This document shows positions 16,471-25,600 of a DNA stretch of 38,585 bases, piece after piece. A program made the translations under genes and the position numbers. How positions within the stretch are numbered: position 1 is the first letter of the stretch; every line of letters starts with the position of its first letter. The notes beneath the pieces are model-generated. The model ran no database searches, was not told where the DNA came from, and worked only from the letters and a program-made list of their open reading frames with translations. The stretch spans positions 1-38,585 of IMG/VR virus record IMGVR_UViG_3300005096_000525. One strand, 5' to 3'. The DNA comes from a virus.

Positions 16471-16509
16471 CGACGTTGCCCCATTCGTCGAAATCCTGGA
16501 GGTCCCACC

Positions 16510-17574
16510 TTGGCTACGAAAATCACTGAGCGCCTACGCAAGATCCGCATCTCGCTCATCTCTCTGGTCACGGATCCGGCGAACAAAGTGCAGGCCGTCT
16601 TCAAGTCGGCGGAGGGCAACGAGCTCCGTGAGTTTCAGACCATCGCCAAGCTCGACGAAGAGGGCTACCTCACCAGCTTGGTCTACATCCCCGAGGTCGC
16701 CGACACTGACGGGCAGGCAGCAAGCAAGGAAGAGATCCTCGACGCATGCAACGCCTACCCCTTGCTCATGAAGGGTTCCGGCATCGACGTGATGCACGAC
16801 TGCGAACCAGTGGACAAGGACGAAGCACACCTCTGCCAGAACTTCATCGTGCAGAAGGGCGACGAACGATTCAACGACGTCGTCATCGACGGTGAGAAGA
16901 TCGACGCGACAGGCTCATGGGCCGTCGTACTGAAGCTCAACTCCGAGAGACTCCGCGCACCGTATCGGACGGGTGTGTGGAACGGAGTTTCCATGTACGG
17001 CTCGGCGCTCGTAAGCGCCGTGTCCAAGTCCGGTGCATTCCCCGAAGCCTTCGCCGATCGGCTGGGCACGTCTACTCCCAAGGAGAACAAGATGGACGAA
17101 GAGAAACTGGCCGCAGCCATCGCGAAAGCACTGGCCCCCGTGGTCGCCAAGGTCGAAGAGGTCGCGACTGCCGTCGCCAAGCTCAACGAAGTCGAAGATC
17201 CTGACAAGGACAAAGTCGAGGTCATCAAGTTCACAGGCGATCCCGAGTCGCTCAAGGACATCGAGGCCCACGAGGTCGCGATCTTCAAGGCGAGCCTGGA
17301 CTTCAGCAACCCCGCCGACCTCGTGAAGTGGAAAGCCCACCTCGCTAAGCAGGCCGAGCTCGAAGGCGCTCCGGCTGGCGAGACCGAAGACCAGCGTGAG
17401 CTGCGGATCGCCAAGGCGCGTGTCGAGGAGCTGTCGAAGGCGTCCAACCAGGACACCGACGAGAGCAACCCGAACGAGACCGCGGCCGAGAAGGTCGCGC
17501 GCATCCGCAAGTCCGCGAAGGAGACGGCCAACCGTGTCCTGATTTCCCAGGGCCGTCGTCAGCCGACCAAGTAG
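16510..17574 (+). CDS. XkdF-like prohead protease with C-terminal scaffold region
   Basis: This 354-aa protein probably matures the capsid and acts as scaffold. Residues ~50-180 resemble the XkdF (peptidase S78-like) domain. TSLVYIPEVADTDGQAAS is followed by a helix and IDVMHDCEPV (candidate catalytic His), and later GSWAVVLKLNSE and NGVSMYGSALV. After ~195 the protein becomes a Lys/Glu/Ala-rich helix typical of scaffolds. The start is TTG 16510, supported by GGAGGT seven bases upstream, and no closer ATG is suitable. It heads the plus-strand head operon. Confidence 0.75.
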   Translation: MATKITERLRKIRISLISLVTDPANKVQAVFKSAEGNELREFQTIAKLDEEGYLTSLVYIPEVADTDGQAASKEEILDACNAYPLLMKGSGIDVMHDCEPVDKDEAHLCQNFIVQKGDERFNDVVIDGEKIDATGSWAVVLKLNSERLRAPYRTGVWNGVSMYGSALVSAVSKSGAFPEAFADRLGTSTPKENKMDEEKLAAAIAKALAPVVAKVEEVATAVAKLNEVEDPDKDKVEVIKFTGDPESLKDIEAHEVAIFKASLDFSNPADLVKWKAHLAKQAELEGAPAGETEDQRELRIAKARVEELSKASNQDTDESNPNETAAEKVARIRKSAKETANRVLISQGRRQPTK

Positions 17575-17626
17575 TCGGCAGCCGCTCCCTCCCCCAACCC
17601 CTACCCCCTAACAGGAGAACAGAAGA

Positions 17627-18022
17627 ATGGCTCTTCAGAACAAAGACCTGGGTGGCAGCATTCGGCCCTTCGCTTCCTCGAAGCGTCTCGTGACCTTCCG
17701 GAACAAGTCCGCGAAGATCGCAGCCGACGCGCTGGCTCCCAAGCTCGACGTCCTCACCCCGATGCAGGAGGTCGTTCTGACCCCCGGCACCTACGAGGTG
17801 TGGGATAACACCGCGGCGATCGTCGCGTTCGTCGATCACGTCGGCATCCAAACCAGCGCTGCTGGTGAGGTGCTCGGAGTCCTGGCCACCGAGGCTCAGC
17901 TCCACCGCGACGACGTCCCCCTCATGGGCCAACTCCAGGCTGACCTGGACGCCGCCCTCCGTACCGCTGCTCTCAAGAGTCGCGGCTTCCACGTCCAGGG
18001 CCTCGCGGACGTCAGCCTGTAG
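17627..18022 (+). CDS. Head decoration protein, lambda gpD-like
   Basis: This 131-aa protein begins at ATG 17627 with a strong AGGAGA upstream. Its size, its place between protease and major capsid gene, and a beta-rich sequence (VVLTPGTYEVWDN, VGIQTSAAGEVLGVL) fit the capsid-stabilising decoration proteins that accompany gpE-type capsids. The assignment rests more on context than on residues. A UNCG-loop hairpin overlaps its stop codon. High expression is expected. Confidence 0.6.
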   Translation: MALQNKDLGGSIRPFASSKRLVTFRNKSAKIAADALAPKLDVLTPMQEVVLTPGTYEVWDNTAAIVAFVDHVGIQTSAAGEVLGVLATEAQLHRDDVPLMGQLQADLDAALRTAALKSRGFHVQGLADVSL

Positions 18023-18034
18023 TCTCCGGACTAC
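18019..18034 (+). terminator. Short hairpin with UNCG tetraloop over the decoration stop codon
   Basis: GTAGTC (18019-18024) pairs with GACTAC (18029-18034) around TCCG, giving C(UCCG)G, a member of the very stable UNCG tetraloop class. It spans the TAG stop (18020-18022). No T-run follows, so mRNA stabilisation or processing is more likely than termination. Confidence 0.45.
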
Positions 18035-18077
18035 CTGACATCCGTTCCCCACTACCCCAAAAGCAGGACCAAATACT

Positions 18078-19124
18078 ATGGCTCAGCTCCCCGAAGTCCT
18101 GGAGTGGTACTCACTGACCGACATGGTCAACGAGTTCAAGTCTCCGGCATCCTACCTGGTGAACACCATCTTCTCGAACACCCGAGAACTGGCCACCGAC
18201 AACATCGTGTATCGCGTACAGCGGAAGGCGCGCAAAGTCGCGCCCTTCGTCGAGAAGTGCGCCGAAGCGGTGATGAGCGGCGGCTACAGCGAGACCGAGG
18301 TCACGTTCACCGCTCCGAACATCCGCATCAAGCGTCCCCTGGACGCTTGCGATCTCCTCTTCCGGCGCCACGCCGGGGACGCGATCTTCGCGGACGGTTC
18401 CACCCAGTCGGAGGCCGCGGCCCGCGAGGTCGCACTCCAGCTCCAGAGCCTCAACGACGAGGTCACCAACGCCGAAGAGTGGCTGGCCGCGCAGGCCATC
18501 CGCGGAGTCATCACGTACTCCACTCCGGACGAGGCGGCCTACACCATCAACATGAACAAGCCCGCGGGCAACACGTTCACGGTCGGCACCTTCTGGGGCC
18601 AGGTCGGAGCGCTCCCGCTGAACGACGTGCGTACGGCGCGTCGGGTCATGCACGATGAGGTGAGCCTCAACCCGATGATCTGCGTCCTGGGATCCGCCGC
18701 TTGCGACGGACTCCTGGCTGACCAGAGCATCCGGGATCTTCTGGACATCCGCAACATGAGCATGGGTCGCCTCGACCTCACTCAGGACATCTCGGAGTCC
18801 GGCGCCCTTCCCCTGGGCAACCTCTTCGGCATCGACTTCTGGGCGTACACCCGCGAAGTCGAAGTCAACGGCGTGAGCGAGCCGCTCATCCGGACCGACT
18901 ACGCCGAGTTCATCAACACGAGCCCGTCCGCGCAGCACATCATGTACTACGCGGGCATCCCGGACCTGGACGCGAACGACCAAGGTGGCAACATCGTTGG
19001 TCGGCGCTTCTCGAAGTCGTGGCGCACGCCCGACCCGAGTCAGCAGCAGATCCTGGTCCACTCGCGCCCGCTGCCGATCATGCGTCGGCCCGGCGCAGTC
19101 GTCTCGGTGAAGGTGGTCGCCTAG
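18078..19124 (+). CDS. Major capsid protein, lambda gpE family
   Basis: This 348-aa protein forms the icosahedral shell. It shows features of the gpE (Phage_cap_E) family. They include an N-terminal LTDMVNEFKSPASYLVNTIF, a SETEVTFTAPNIRIKRPLDACDLL strand, a central long helix with EEWLAAQAIRG, and a C-terminal end HSRPLPIMRRPGAVVSVKV. Length is normal for the family. AGGA precedes ATG 18078 by about 10 bases. It follows the decoration protein as in lambda. A stem-loop follows the gene. Confidence 0.9.
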   Translation: MAQLPEVLEWYSLTDMVNEFKSPASYLVNTIFSNTRELATDNIVYRVQRKARKVAPFVEKCAEAVMSGGYSETEVTFTAPNIRIKRPLDACDLLFRRHAGDAIFADGSTQSEAAAREVALQLQSLNDEVTNAEEWLAAQAIRGVITYSTPDEAAYTINMNKPAGNTFTVGTFWGQVGALPLNDVRTARRVMHDEVSLNPMICVLGSAACDGLLADQSIRDLLDIRNMSMGRLDLTQDISESGALPLGNLFGIDFWAYTREVEVNGVSEPLIRTDYAEFINTSPSAQHIMYYAGIPDLDANDQGGNIVGRRFSKSWRTPDPSQQQILVHSRPLPIMRRPGAVVSVKVVA

Positions 19125-19144
19125 ACCTCCTGAAGTGATAAGAT

Positions 19145-19169
19145 AGGCGGGGACACAGAGTCCCCGCCT
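19145..19169 (+). terminator. Perfect 10-bp hairpin after the major capsid gene, no U-tract
   Basis: AGGCGGGGAC (19145-19154) pairs with GTCCCCGCCT (19160-19169) around ACAGA. The next bases are C-rich with no T-run. It lies 20 bases after the capsid stop and 35 bases before the next ATG, so it may stabilise capsid mRNA or attenuate read-through. Confidence 0.5.
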
Positions 19170-19204
19170 CCAACCTCCCCCACCTACACAAGGAACCCGC
19201 CACC

Positions 19205-19696
19205 ATGGAACACCTCACCCTCATCGCAGTCACCGGAGTGATGACTCCCAACAAGAAGATCGGGAAGGACGCCAAAGGCTCCGACCTGTGGCAGCCCGGC
19301 CAGAGGATCAAGCCCGGCCAGCCGATCCCCACCGAAGACATGTCCGAAGAGCACATTGAGATGCTGCTCGATGGTGGGTACGCGCGCTTCGGCGGCTCCG
19401 ACCCTCTCGCGCGCTACGATGCGCCGACCAAGGTCATCGTGGGCCAGCGCGGCTCAGGTGAGAGCACCGTCGATCTGGAGGCCAGCCTGAACGGCTCCGG
19501 CCGTGATGGTGAGATCCTTGGCGCGCTCGACAAGATCGAGGCCGACCAAGCATCGGCAGGCATCGACCCCTCCGAAGCGCAGCGTGAAGCGGAGCGCGAG
19601 GTCGAAGTCAATCTCGGCACTGGCGAGGTGTCCGACTCCGGAGAAGACGATCCCCTCGAAGACGACGAGGCCTCGGCCGACTCACAGGTGGGCTAG
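19205..19696 (+). CDS. Hypothetical head-region protein with acidic tail
   Basis: This 163-aa protein starts at ATG 19205 with AAGGAA about 9 bases upstream. The first ~85 residues look folded (LTLIAVTGVMTPNKKIGKDA and an EEHIEMLLDGGYAR segment). The rest is strongly acidic and probably disordered (GEDDPLEDDEASADS). Proteins with a short N-terminal domain of this kind often follow capsid genes and may join head and tail, but I do not recognise a named family. Confidence 0.65.
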   Translation: MEHLTLIAVTGVMTPNKKIGKDAKGSDLWQPGQRIKPGQPIPTEDMSEEHIEMLLDGGYARFGGSDPLARYDAPTKVIVGQRGSGESTVDLEASLNGSGRDGEILGALDKIEADQASAGIDPSEAQREAEREVEVNLGTGEVSDSGEDDPLEDDEASADSQVG

Positions 19697-19701
19697 ACCT
19701 C

Positions 19702-20295
19702 ATGGAAATCCAGCCGCTGTTCCACACTGACCTCGACGAGCTGAAGTCGTGCGTGCGCCTCTCTGGTGCCGACGAGTGCGCCGACGTGCAGTGCGTGATC
19801 GAAGATCAAGTGCGCGCCTTCAAGGTGTGGCTGATACAGCGGGCTGGATTCACGGTCGTGGCCAATCTCCAAGCGGTGGTCCCTACGGACGATCCTACCA
19901 CGGAGCTTGAGGCCCGACGCCTCGCGGCCAAGGTGCTCGAATCCAAGTGGGTGTGGTGCCACCTACTTCCGCGCCTCCAGACACTGTTCGCCGACGCCTC
20001 TGGCAATGCCCAGCAGGAGTTCAACGACCAGGGTGTCTGGAGGCAGATGGACGCCCTCGACCTCATGCAGTTCCTCAAGCGCTGTGAGCGTGAGGTAGAG
20101 GAGCTCTACGTGTTTGTCAGCGGCTGCGCAAGCATCGGCGAGGCCGAGACCGTGCAGTCCTTCGACGGCACGCCTGACTCCGTGTGCGTGCCCGCAGGCA
20201 GCGCCTGGCCCGAGGCCCTCAAGTTCCTCGGCAACTTCACGCTGCCGTCGGTGCGCTTCGACGAGATCAACCTCGGCAACCGAGATCCGTCGTGA
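19702..20295 (+). CDS. Putative head-tail connector protein
   Basis: This 197-aa, largely helical protein is followed by a GTGA overlap with the next gene. Helices at ~35-50 and 75-150 (including VWRQMDALDLMQFLKRCEREVEELYVFV) resemble adaptor proteins that bind under the portal, but no diagnostic motif is visible. Its place between capsid and tail-tube genes supports a connector or stopper role. Confidence in function is low; confidence in the gene is high. Confidence 0.65.
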   Translation: MEIQPLFHTDLDELKSCVRLSGADECADVQCVIEDQVRAFKVWLIQRAGFTVVANLQAVVPTDDPTTELEARRLAAKVLESKWVWCHLLPRLQTLFADASGNAQQEFNDQGVWRQMDALDLMQFLKRCEREVEELYVFVSGCASIGEAETVQSFDGTPDSVCVPAGSAWPEALKFLGNFTLPSVRFDEINLGNRDPS

Positions 20296-20762
20296 GCATC
20301 TTCCCGCCTGAGCGTGAAGCTCCGGAGCTTCGCCAGCCTCTGACCGACCGCGTCCACGACGCAATCAAGGAGCGCATCGCCGACCATCGCTTCTCGCAGG
20401 TCAAGTACAAGGACGGCCGCCGCAAGACGTGGCACTCCAACTCGAAGAAGGCCAAGACCATTCTGGTTCGGAGCCTCACGAGGAGCTTCGTACCCTCCCG
20501 CAACAAGAGCTGCGGTGGCCCGCTGTTCGACAGGGCCGAATGGATCTGGACGGCCCTCATTGCTTTCGACCAAACAGTGTCCCTCGACGGCTTCGAGGAC
20601 GCTATGATGCGTGATCCGATTCTGATCCTCAGAGATGAAGAGCTGGATCAACAAGTGACGATCTCACTGGTGGACGTGGTCGAGAACCACCCGCCTGAGA
20701 GTGAATCTTCCCAAGGAACGCGAGTCACGTATCGGCTGCTGGCCGAGCTCAGTTCCCTCTAA
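20292..20762 (+). CDS. Putative tail terminator/completion protein
   Basis: This 156-aa protein begins at GTG 20292, overlapping the previous stop. It has a basic N-terminal helix (LTDRVHDAIKERIADHRFSQ), a middle region with WIWTALIAFDQ, and C-terminal strands (QQVTISLVDVVENHPP, TRVTYRLLAEL). Size and position directly before the major tail gene fit tail terminator proteins, but the family is not certain. A longer frame from 20184 would run deep into its neighbour and is not favoured. Confidence 0.6.
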   Translation: MSIFPPEREAPELRQPLTDRVHDAIKERIADHRFSQVKYKDGRRKTWHSNSKKAKTILVRSLTRSFVPSRNKSCGGPLFDRAEWIWTALIAFDQTVSLDGFEDAMMRDPILILRDEELDQQVTISLVDVVENHPPESESSQGTRVTYRLLAELSSL

Positions 20763-20786
20763 CATCCCCTTTTAGGAGAAACGACA

Positions 20787-21647
20787 ATGCTCGGACTGAA
20801 TACCACCGGCAAGCCGGACAAGACCGACTACCTGCTGGGCAGGGCGTGCGTGTTCGTGTCGGAACTGGACGGTGCCACTGGCCTTCCGACGTGCTACCGC
20901 CCTCTCGGCAACACCCCGGCGTTCTCGGTGTCCGTGGACGTCGAAGAGCTGACCCACCGCGCGAGTCTCTGTACTCAGTTCGGCGGCGCTCAGATCGACA
21001 GACGCCTGGTCATCCAACAGACGCTGAACCTGTCTCTGACGCTCGAAGAAATCAACCACGAGAACGTGGGCATCTTCTTCAGCGGCACGACCGACAACCC
21101 GGCCAACCCCGCGGTCGCCGGTATCGCGAAGTACGCGCTCACCACGAACCTGGCCCTCAACTGCTGGTACCCGATCTTCGTGACGGCCACCGGCGTGAGA
21201 GCGCTCGGGCTCAACCAGTCCCTGGTCACCGTCGAGATCGGTGTCGCCGCACTGATCGAAGGCGTGGCCCCCACCGGCGACTACGAGCTGGACGCTACCA
21301 TGGGTCTGCTGGTGCTCCACACGGGCGGCCCCAACTCTGGCCTCGTCATCGCGGGTGCTCAAGTGGACGTCACCCTGGCTGCGGATGTGGCTGCTCCGGC
21401 TTCCATTGAGCGTGTCCATGCGCTGGCGGCCAGTCAGCGTACTTTCGCGGTCAAGGCCATCGTCGAGAACGCCAACAACGGCAACGAGCAGGTCGAGATG
21501 GAGTTCCACTCCGTCGCTCTGCTGGGCGACGGCGACTTCAGCCCGGTCTCGGACGAGCTCACCCAGATGACCCTCACGGGCGTCGCGGAGAGCAACTCCA
21601 AGCTGTCTGGCAGCCCGACCCTCACGATTTCCAAGGCCATCGGCTAA
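20787..21647 (+). CDS. Major tail (tube) protein
   Basis: This 286-aa protein has an excellent ribosome site (AGGAGA) before ATG 20787. It is rich in beta strands (SVDVEELTHRASL, LNLSLTLEEINHEN) and ends in a C-terminal Ig-like region. It lies before the tail chaperone pair and tape measure, the standard order of siphophage tail-tube genes. The early FSVSVDVEELTHR is reminiscent of tube proteins that pack as hexamers. A strong hairpin follows the stop. Confidence 0.75.
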   Translation: MLGLNTTGKPDKTDYLLGRACVFVSELDGATGLPTCYRPLGNTPAFSVSVDVEELTHRASLCTQFGGAQIDRRLVIQQTLNLSLTLEEINHENVGIFFSGTTDNPANPAVAGIAKYALTTNLALNCWYPIFVTATGVRALGLNQSLVTVEIGVAALIEGVAPTGDYELDATMGLLVLHTGGPNSGLVIAGAQVDVTLAADVAAPASIERVHALAASQRTFAVKAIVENANNGNEQVEMEFHSVALLGDGDFSPVSDELTQMTLTGVAESNSKLSGSPTLTISKAIG

Positions 21648-21665
21648 GAACTCGTGGTAGGATTC

Positions 21666-21693
21666 AGGGGTCAGGATTCACGTCCTGACCCCT
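21666..21693 (+). terminator. Perfect 11-bp hairpin after the major tail gene, no U-tract
   Basis: AGGGGTCAGGA (21666-21676) pairs with TCCTGACCCCT (21683-21693) around TTCACG. No T-run follows. It sits 19 bases after the tail-tube stop, mirroring the hairpin behind the capsid gene. Confidence 0.5.
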
Positions 21694-21727
21694 ACGACAT
21701 CTTCAACCTGAAACACACCTACACACC

Positions 21728-22354
21728 ATGCAGATCCTCTCCAAGCTCGGCGCCCTGCGCAAGAAGGCAGTCCTTCAAACGATCGGCGGCCAGAGCTTCA
21801 ACTTCTATCCTGTACGCATCGGCAAGATCATCACGGGCGAGATGCGCGCGATCGTGACGCCCATCACCAACGCGCTCTCGGCTATCATGTCGGCCAAGGC
21901 TCAGGACCAGGAGGTGCTCGAAGAAATCTCGCCCGACGGTACCGTGTCCCGCGCACAGCGACCTGTCTCACCTGAGATGGCGCGCTACCGCGCAGACAAG
22001 CGCGAGTCCACCTACGCAGCCGCCGTCGAAGCCATCTTCAACGACGAAGCCCGCATGTTGGTTGGTCGCATCATCATGGATTCACTCCGCGATGACTGTC
22101 CGGCCAAGCCTACCGATGAACAGGTCACACAGTTCGTCGATGCCGACGAGATGGACCTCCCTACGTTCGTCGAATTCATCAAGGGCCTGATGGCCGCCAA
22201 CACGTCCCTCTTCGGTGACCTGGGAAAGATGCTGAGGGAGCGCATCAACGAGATGATGACGAGCGTGGCGCCTCCCTCGGATACTCCCGAGACGTTCACG
22301 GACGACGACTCACCGATGAGCAGCGACGAGAACGAGGACGCGGTACCGGAGTAA
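21728..22354 (+). CDS. Tail assembly chaperone, G-like (zero-frame product)
   Basis: This 208-aa protein should bind the tape measure and tube subunits during tail assembly. It is helical, with a long acidic C-terminus (TFTDDDSPMSSDENEDAVPE). It lies between the tube and tape measure genes, as lambda gpG does. Codons at 22220-22228 (CTG GGA AAG) contain the slippery heptamer GGGAAAG, where part of the ribosomes should slip to -1 and make a longer GT-like protein. No Shine-Dalgarno is obvious before ATG 21728. Confidence 0.78.
   Translation: MQILSKLGALRKKAVLQTIGGQSFNFYPVRIGKIITGEMRAIVTPITNALSAIMSAKAQDQEVLEEISPDGTVSRAQRPVSPEMARYRADKRESTYAAAVEAIFNDEARMLVGRIIMDSLRDDCPAKPTDEQVTQFVDADEMDLPTFVEFIKGLMAANTSLFGDLGKMLRERINEMMTSVAPPSDTPETFTDDDSPMSSDENEDAVPE
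22222..22280 (+). promoter_or_regulatory. Programmed -1 ribosomal frameshift signal
   Basis: GGGAAAG (22222-22228) is read G GGA AAG in the zero frame, the same heptamer used by lambda G/GT. After a short spacer, GAGGGAG-CGC (22234-22243) pairs with GCG-C-CTCCCTC (22268-22278) with one bulged C; the flanking 22232-22233 / 22279-22280 add a C-G and a wobble pair. The -1 frame is open from 22219 to 22671. This is a complete slippery site plus stem-loop. Confidence 0.88.
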
Positions 22355-22386
22355 CAGAAGCGAATCCAGACGCAAGCCTACAGACG

Positions 22387-22674
22387 ATGGTGGATTGCGT
22401 GCTGAGGATGGTGACCAACACAGGCTGGAGCCTGGACGCCGTCCTCGACCTGGATCATGAGACATTCGATGAGTTGTTCGAGTCGATCCTCCGGCTTGAG
22501 TACCTCGACAAGACTGAGCGAGCGTGGACGATGATGATCGCAGCGCAAGGTCGCCATGACAACATGAAGAAGTGGGTTGCGGGCTGGAACGGCCTGACCA
22601 AGTCGGGCGTCGAGGACGTGGGCGAGGCGAACCAACTCAACGACTTCATCAAGCTCTTCGGAGACGGATTCTAA
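22387..22674 (+). CDS. Tail assembly chaperone T domain, expressed by -1 frameshift
   Basis: From ATG 22387 the frame encodes 95 residues (MVDCVLRMVTNTGWSLDAV onward), a T-like domain. I infer it is normally the C-terminal part of a fusion. After slippage at 22228, reading continues in this frame without a stop to TAA 22672-22674, giving a predicted 315-aa GT protein (167 zero-frame plus 148 -1-frame residues). Residues just before the ATG (EANPDASLQT) blend into the domain, which argues against the ATG as the only start. The stop overlaps the tape measure start (TAATG). Confidence 0.78.
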   Translation: MVDCVLRMVTNTGWSLDAVLDLDHETFDELFESILRLEYLDKTERAWTMMIAAQGRHDNMKKWVAGWNGLTKSGVEDVGEANQLNDFIKLFGDGF

Positions 22675-25600
22675 TGGCGGTAGACAGAGGCGAACTCAGG
22701 TACGGAATCAGCGTGCGGTCTGGACAGACGTTCCAGACCCTGCGCCGATTCCGTGATGAACTGAAGAAGTCGCGCGAAGCATTCGCGGACTTCAAGGGTG
22801 AGCTCGCTGCTGGTGCGGGGGAAACCTCTCAACTGCGCGAGGAGTTGGAGGGGGTCCAGCGCGCTACGCGAGGTGTCCGAGAGGAGACCAGGCGTCAGAG
22901 CCGTGAGACTGCCAGGACGTCCGGCGCCGAGCGACAGGCCGCCCGCCAGCGCTCTGAGGAGACCCGCAGGCGCCTCCGCAACTTCCGGCGTCTGGCTCGT
23001 GCCCGTCGCGCTCAGGTCCGTGAGACCACGCGCACGTCCGCGGCTGAGCGGAAGGCTGCCACTGAGCGCTCGGCAGAGGTCCGCGCACGGCTGCGCAACT
23101 TCAAGCGCATCGGCCGCGCTCAGCGTGCCCAGGCCCGCGATGCCAACCGGCAGCAGTCTGAGGGGCGTCGTCTCGCAGCAGAGCAGGCAAGGGCCGCTCG
23201 GGATCAAGCGACGCAGGAGCGCGCAGCAGCACAGGGGCGAGCGGAGGAGATCCGCCGTCTTCAAGAGGTAGAGCGCCAGGCCGCGAGGGAGCGCGCAGCA
23301 GAGGTTCGCAGGCGCCTGCGCAGCTTCCGTCGTCTGGGCCGTGCCCAACGTGCGCAGGCTCGCACGGTCTCCGAACAGCAAGCAGTGGAGCGGCGCCTCG
23401 CTACCACACAGGCCCGCGCTGCCGCGGCCAAGGCCCGCGCTGATGCGAAGGGCATCCGAGATGCTCAGCGTCTCAACCGCGAGCTGCGGGAGACCAACAG
23501 CACCGCCAGCCGTGCTGTCTTCACCTTCCGGCGCCTCTTCGGCGTCTTGGCTGCGTTCACCATCGCTCGTGAGGTCGCGAGCGCGTTCTCCGGCCTCATC
23601 TCCGGGGGCGTGAGGTTCGGCGAGCAGATTGACCAGTCCACCATCGGTATCGGTGGCCTGATCGCGGCCGTGGCGGATGCGCGCGATGAGTTCGGCCAGT
23701 TGGTGGATCCTGTCGAAGCGCTGCCCGCAGCGTTCTTGGTGGCCGAAGGATCGGTCAAGCGTCTCCGTAAGGAGTCCCTGCTCACGGTCGCCACTTTCGA
23801 CGAGCTGCTCAAGACTTTCCAGGTCGCGGTGGCGCCCGGCTTCAATGCCGGACTTCAACTGGAGCAGATCGAACAGCTCTCCATTCGAGTCACCCAGGCC
23901 GCGCAAGCCCTGGGTGTCCCGTTGAACCAACTCTCGGAGGAGATCCGCGCGCTGCTCACGGGCAACATCACCGGACGTACCACGCGGATTGCGACGGCGC
24001 TCGGCATCACACCTGACACCATTCGCAACGCACGGGAGGCGGGGAATCTCGCCGAGGTGTTGGAGGAGCGCTTCGCTACCTTCGGGGCCACCGCCGAGAA
24101 CGTCTCCAGGACCCTCACTGGTACGTTCGCACGTCTGCGTGGTGTCTTCCAGGAGCTGACCGCCCAGGCCAGCGCCGGGCTTCGCGTCGAGCTGACGGAC
24201 GCGCTCCAGACTCTCATCGACCAGTTCCTCGTGCTCGACGAGGTGACGGGCGACATCAGCATCAACCCGGACGCATTGGCTGCGACCACAGAGGTGTTCG
24301 ATGCGGTCGCAGAGGTCATCACTCAGATCAAGGTCGGCCTGACCGATCTCCCCTTCTCGGAGATCGGCGACAAGGCCAGGTCCTTCGGCGTGGTGGCGCG
24401 CGAGGCCTTGGTGGCGTTCTTCGAGCTGCTGCCCGGCATCGTCCGAGGCCTGACCGACTTCGCATCCGTCGCGGCCGTGGTGCTGCGCGTGCTGACCCAG
24501 TTCGGCCCGGTCCTCTCGATCGTCCTTCGGCTCCAGCTCTCCTTCCTTGCCATCCGAGGGCTGCTGAGCCCCATCGTAGGTCTCATCACAGCGATCCCCA
24601 TCCAGGTCTTGCGCTGGAGGGCCGCTCAGCAGGTCACAGCCGCTGCTGCTGCCGCGACGGCCACCTCGACGGGTGCTGCGGCAGTCGCTACGTCCGCGGC
24701 TGCTACGTCCGCTGCGACGGCCGCTGCGAACATGAACCTGGCCGCAGGTGCCGCTGCCCGGGTAGCCTCGTTCACCAACCTCCTGGCCGCGGGGCTCGGG
24801 ATCGCTCTGGTGGCGGCCAACCCGCTGCTGGAGAGCCTGCTCGGGATGGAATTGACCATCGGTCAGAGCACTGATCTGGTGGCGCGTGGGTTCATCAACG
24901 AGATCAAGAACGCCACACTCGAAGCGAAGAAGCTGGGCATCGTACTCAGTGAGGCTTTGGGCATTGAATCAGGAGAGAGCTTCCTTGGTCGCGTGGGTGA
25001 ATCTCTCGGCCGCTTCGCCGCAGCCGTCAACGCGGGCGTCCTCGACTTGGTCGGGGCCGATAAGCTGGCCGCCGAGATCGACGCAGCCCTCGCGGCTGCC
25101 ATCGTGAATGATCGCGCCCTGGCCGAGAGTCGGGGCGAGTTGCGCGACATCGACAAGGAGCTCGCTGAGTTGTCGGCAGAGCAACTCGCCAACAATGAGG
25201 ATGTGGAGGCCACTCTCAGGCGCATCGACGAACTGGCTCAGAGGCGCAAGGATCAGGAAGCAGAGATCGAGCGCATCACCGCGCGGATCGCGGAGAACCA
25301 GGCTGATATCGCATCGGGTGGCATCACCTTCACGCCTCCCGACGAGGAGGTCACGCAGGAAGAGCAAGATCGTCTGGAGGCGCTCCGCCTCTCCACAGCG
25401 CAGCTCCGCATCCAGGGGATCCAGAAGAGCAACATCGCGACGCTCACCGCCACCGAGACGGACCAAGCACGTCTCGCCATTCTCCTACAGCGCGAGAAGA
25501 TCAGCGGCCTTCGGCGCGAGGGCAACTTCGCCCGACAGAAGATCCAAGCTGCTATCGACGAACTCGACGCCAGCCGCGAGAGCTCACGAGGGGAAGAACG

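Larger units (their letters stand above)
16322..16509. promoter_or_regulatory. Divergent control region between portal and protease
   Basis: These 188 bases separate the minus-strand portal pair from the plus-strand head genes and should hold promoters for both directions. I cannot name a convincing -35/-10 pair. Several palindromes are present, the clearest at 16385-16400, 16448-16458 and 16461-16470. TTTCT/AGAAA (16412-16423) and CGACG/CGTCG (16471-16475 / 16486-16490) form further inverted repeats. These look like operator sites. Confidence 0.5.

Noticed and set aside
22671-23930. 419-aa open frame antisense to the tape measure start
   Set aside because: Low-complexity Leu/Ala shadow of the Arg-rich coiled coil; the plus-strand gene has start overlap and family features.
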